From assembly GCF_025698545.1 (NCBI RefSeq), contig NC_068570.1, positions 59,167,924-59,231,923 on the forward strand: a stretch of DNA of 64,000 nucleotides, given 5' to 3'. Under the pieces are notes generated by a model. That model saw nothing but the letters and a program-made list of their open reading frames with translations, was not told where the DNA came from and ran no database searches. The position numbers and the translations under genes are program-made. The stretch is from Gossypium raimondii. Its lineage: Eukaryota > Streptophyta > Magnoliopsida > Malvales > Malvaceae. Positions 60,582 to 64,000 of this stretch are shown piece after piece. Numbering within the stretch: the stretch's first letter is position 1; each line of letters begins with the position of its first letter.

Positions 60582-62496
60582 ATTATGAATTTGGGTTTTT
60601 AATTTTGAGAAAATTGAAGGGTGTTTGTAGTTAAATAAGTTTGATTATTTGTTGAAAAATCATCTGTTTTGCTTAAGAAAAAACTGGCTAACATTTGTTT
60701 TGAATTCATATGCATACATGTAAAATTAGAAGCTTTTTAATTACTTCTTTGATTGGTTTGGAATTATAGCTATTTATGGTGTTGATGAGAGCTTGGGTTT
60801 GTGGTTTAAAGGAGGCCTTTGCTGAACATGATGCTTTGCCAATGGGTTTAGAGTTATTTAGCTAGAGTGGATTTATGGTTTTGTGGTTATCATCAAACAC
60901 TTTTATGAAACCTCGCATTCTCTGTGTTTGATTAGTTCGAAGCCTTCATTGGAACTATAGCTATTATGGTGTTGAGGAGAGCTAGGGTTGTGGTTGAAGG
61001 ACCCCCTTTACTTGAACCAAGAGCTTTGCTAATGGGTTTAGAGTTATTTGGCTAGGGAGGATTTAGGGTTTTGTGATTATCATCCATTGCTTTTATGAAC
61101 CTCGCATATCTGTGTTTGATTCATTCGAAGGCTTTGTCAGAACTATAGTTATTGTGGTGTTGATGAGAGCTGGGTTTGTGGTGTAAGGCCGACTTTACTT
61201 GAACCAGAAGCTTTGCTAATGGGTTTAGAGTTATTTAGCTAGGGAGGATTTAGGGTTTTGTGATTATCATCAAACACTTTTATGAAACCTCACACCCTTT
61301 GTGTTTGATTAATTCAAAGCATTTGTTAGAACTACAGCTATTACGGTTTAAGGATGCCTTTACTTGAACCAAAAGCTTTGCTAATGGGTTTAGAATTATT
61401 TGGCTAGAGAGGACTTAGAGTTTTGTGATTACCATTGGAACGCTTCTATGAACCTTGCACTCCCTGTGTTCGATTAATTCGAAGCACTTATCAGAACTAT
61501 AGCTATCTATGGTGTTGATGAGAGCTAGGGTTGTGGTTTAAGGAGACCTTCACTCGAGCCAATTGGTTTTAGTGTTATTTGGCTGGGTAGGATTTAGTGT
61601 TTAGTTATTATCCTCAGAATGCTTTTATGAACCTCGCACTCTCTGTGTTCAATTAATTAGATGTATTTGTCAGAACTATAGCTATTATGCGGTTGATGAC
61701 AGCAAGGGTTTTTTGGTTATAGGATGCCTTTAATCAAATCAGGGCGGTAGCTTTGTTAACAGGTTTACAGTTATTCTGCTAGGGAGGATGTCCGGATTTT
61801 CCAATTTATGAACCTCGTGCTCTGTTTTGCATCATCTCTCAATATATATATGTTTGTGCAGTGATCGGCATCATTAAGAGGAAGGCCTTAATTAAAGAGT
61901 TAGCTGCCGTATACCATGCCGAATGCCTAGCAAAATGTCAAGAACTTCTGGAGCTTCAGAAAAAGTGGGATGAGGTATTTTATTTATGCACCTTTTGATT
62001 TCAACACTTCCTTCACATTGTTCTCATAAATATAGAGCAAGACTTGAACTTATTAACGTATAATTATGATTATCTGTCATACGAAACCTTAGTTCGTGAT
62101 TGTTTCTGATGTCTAGTCTGCATGATATGCAAATGTTTTGTACATAATTGAACATATTTCAACCATTCCGGATTACCGCAAATTGTCACTGCCCCTTTAG
62201 AACTGGGAGAAAAAGTTATATCTCAGTCGTGTTTGTGTAGCAGCTAATTAAGAAAAGGAAAAGCAAATATTCCTTCCGATTTTATAATGCTGTTATCATA
62301 ATTCATAGGGATACATAGTCCAATCCCTACCTTATCAATTCAAGGACTTTCATGGCTTTATGTTTACGGGAATAGTAGCATTCCACTATAGTAATCATTT
62401 TCTCACCATTTGCAGCCATTTATCGATCTCAAAATCCCCGACGATTTGAGGAAAGAGAAAATAAGGCCCTCAAAACGAGTAAAGAAGTCTCGCTAA
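60362..62496 (+). CDS. Small conserved-looking protein, proline-rich head and helical core, 96 residues
   Basis: Exons 60,362-60,458, 61,862-61,974 and 62,416-62,496 join in frame. The head MSQEQQQPPPSPPLDSQPDP is Pro-rich to about residue 32. Then IGIIKRKALIKELAAVYHAE and CLAKCQELLELQKKWDE form a charged helix, possibly coiled coil. The tail PFIDLKIPDDLRKEKIRPSK ends in RVKKSR, a basic patch that could be a nuclear signal. I do not recognise a named family, though the core has the look of a conserved eukaryotic module. An in-frame ATG at 60,287 could add 25 residues; I prefer 60,362 because the upstream part is Lys/Ser-rich and not like the rest. Exon 2's phase requires splicing after CGAA. 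Intron 1 holds a long tandem repeat. Confidence 0.75.
60551..60580. repeat. (CT)n microsatellite in intron 1
   Basis: About fifteen TC units near the start of the intron, a position where CT tracts often accompany plant 5' introns. Confidence 0.9.
60763..61830. repeat. Tandem repeat in intron 1, unit about 165-190 bp, six copies
   Basis: GAACTATAGCTATTATGGTG..GATGAGAGC starts copies at about 60,763, 60,953, 61,139, 61,328, 61,493 and 61,674. Each includes 'gctttgctaatgggtttagagttatttggctaggg', 'ggatttagggttttgtgattatcatc', 'acttttatgaacctcgcactctctgtgtttgatt'. Copy 4 lacks about 20 bp near its start. Confidence 0.92.
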
Positions 62497-63940
62497 GCAT
62501 ATGGTAAGATTTGAGCATAATCTTTGTTGCATATCTATTAACATTTTTGTTACTTTAAGCTTAGCTGAATTTATAAATGCAAAATCATGAATGTTTTGCC
62601 CAATTTACTGTATGTTGAATGGTCTCAGTACCCATCCATCATTTAAGTGGTCAAATAGAATTACAAGCATTCATATCTATATATACCTATTTGCAGATGA
62701 TCTGATGAATCCGGGATTTTTTTTACTTTCCTGCATCCACAGACGAAGCATCTCTCGAAACAAGCAAGCGGAGGCCAAAAAAGGAATCGATCAGGATTTC
62801 CTGTTTCCTAACAACATAAGGGCATTTTAACTTTATTGTCTAAAACACAATCACATTTATGATGTTAGCACTTTGTATCATAGTCAATCTAATTAGGGTT
62901 AGTAACTATCATTGTGCTTGATTGAGCATCCTATAGTGGCTGCAAGTCCCAAGGTTATTGATCTACATTTGTTTCTACTCATTTTCATGTAAGGTGGTTT
63001 GGATTTTGGTATCCATCCTTTTCTTTAAAAATTTGTGCTTGATAGATAATCTAGTTGTTTCATGCAATCACACTTATATCTAATACGTTAGAAACTCGAA
63101 TCTAATTATCTACAACCCTTTCCCCAATCCTATATTGACATATATGTCCATCCCAAAATAATAACTTGATTATTCGATCCACTTTAGTATTTAGTACTTT
63201 TTTTCTACTTTGAGACTTTAACTAGGCAACCATGTCTACGTTGGTCATTGAACTTGGCAAATGTAAGAATGGCATAACACTATAAAATTGTGACATATCA
63301 TCGTTATTTGACACAATCTCACGTTATCAAATATGAAACCGAAGTCCAAGAACCAAAATGACAAAAAGAAAAGTGTAAAAATACTAAAGTAAATCTAATT
63401 GACAAGTTTGGGGACTAAAAGTTATATTAACCAAAATCTCCCTTGGGGTGAAACAAGCAAAGTACATTCAGAACATAGACCACACAATAAAAGTTAAATT
63501 TGCAAAATAACTATTGATAGCAACCTTAGTTGAAACAAAGCAGAGTGGGCACATTTTAGTCTTGTACACTGATTTTTCATAGTTGATGTCTTCATTCACC
63601 CAAATCTTCACCTAAGTTCAGACCGGAACCCTTTCATCACCTAGCACGGCTGTTTCGAAGTGGCAACCATTGTTTTATCACCAAATCATATCATAGTATT
63701 CAGGATAGAACTAATACGATCAAACTAAGTTCTAGTTCTGACCTCTATCGTGCATCCATAGAATGGTTCAAAGAATCCATGGAACTTTATCAAATAAACA
63801 TTAAAAAGCTAAGTGTAAATTACATTTCTTAATGAACTTCACATGTATATAACATAAAGCATGGCATGATCATATACCTACAATATTCACATATAGAAGG
63901 ATTATAGATTAGAAAAAAAGGGACTACAAACTCAAAGCTC
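62497..63940. other. 3' flank of the small gene and MITE remnants
   Basis: No exon chain seen. 63,200-63,440 is a worn element sharing 'cttggcaaa..', 'ttgtgacatatcatcgtt' and 'gacaagtttggggactaaaagttatattaac' phrases with elements at 12.6, 22.4 and 23.9 kb. Confidence 0.45.
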
Positions 63941-63953
63941 TTACATCATCAAA

Positions 63954-64000
63954 TTAGTTGTAGGTGTCCATTGTGACAAGCATATGCCTGAGATTAGTAA
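63954..64000 (-). other. Possible C-terminal end of a gene beyond the window
   Basis: Minus strand from the edge reads TNLRHMLVTMDTYN then a stop at 63,954-63,956. It could be the tail of an exon entering from the right, or chance. Too short to name. Confidence 0.2.

Noticed and set aside
60763-61830. Regular repeats considered as a CRISPR-like array
   Set aside because: The 180-bp units are contiguous and diverged, with no constant short repeat and variable spacer pattern, inside a plant intron.

Overview
The window looks like nuclear DNA of a eudicot plant. Genes are split by many introns with GT-AG (and two GC-AG) borders, the spacers are AT-rich, and short inverted-repeat transposons are dense. 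Several proteins closely resemble Arabidopsis families. The repeat style suggests a Malvaceae genome such as cotton, but that is inference. I saw no bacterial operon, CRISPR array, rRNA or convincing tRNA gene.

Layout. (1) 1-11.1 kb, minus strand: two head-to-tail GDSL esterase/lipase paralogues. The first runs off the left edge. The second has all five exons but carries a 37-bp tandem duplication that shifts its frame. Between them lie a fragment of mitochondrial atp1 and an LTR-like fossil. (2) 14.7-22.2 kb: a phloem protein 2 (PP2-A) lectin gene on plus, tail-to-tail with an 11-exon LCAT4-type phospholipase/acyltransferase gene on minus. From memory the Arabidopsis homologues also have neighbouring locus numbers, so this looks like an old gene block. 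(3) 26.7-28.7 kb, minus: a three-exon gene for a 224-residue plant protein of unknown function. (4) 31.6-34.6 kb, minus: a nine-exon metallo-beta-lactamase-fold hydrolase with a palindromic G-box upstream of its TATA box. (5) 34.7-43 kb: a gene desert with a datable nest of transposons. (6) 43.3-48.4 kb, plus: a five-exon auxilin/JAC1-like J-domain protein. (7) 48.6-49.5 kb: the broken 3' half of a solanesyl/geranyl diphosphate synthase gene. (8) 50.1-50.4 kb, minus: a possible small membrane protein gene. (9) 53.3-58.7 kb, minus: a complete CDC50/LEM3 (ALIS) P4-ATPase subunit gene with 5'-UTR introns. (10) 60.3-62.5 kb, plus: a three-exon gene for a 96-residue protein.

Exon chains were read by hand. 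Seven chains keep an open frame from start to stop across all junctions: PP2, LCAT4, the unknown 224-residue protein, the hydrolase, the J protein, ALIS and the 96-residue protein. The genes do not form a pathway; they are ordinary housekeeping or membrane/lipid genes in repeat-rich DNA. The most unusual features are structural: near-perfect fold-back elements with 9-bp target duplications, layered transposon insertions followed by a tandem triplication, and kilobase-scale tandem repeats inside introns of two genes. I did not find a convincing new biological system.
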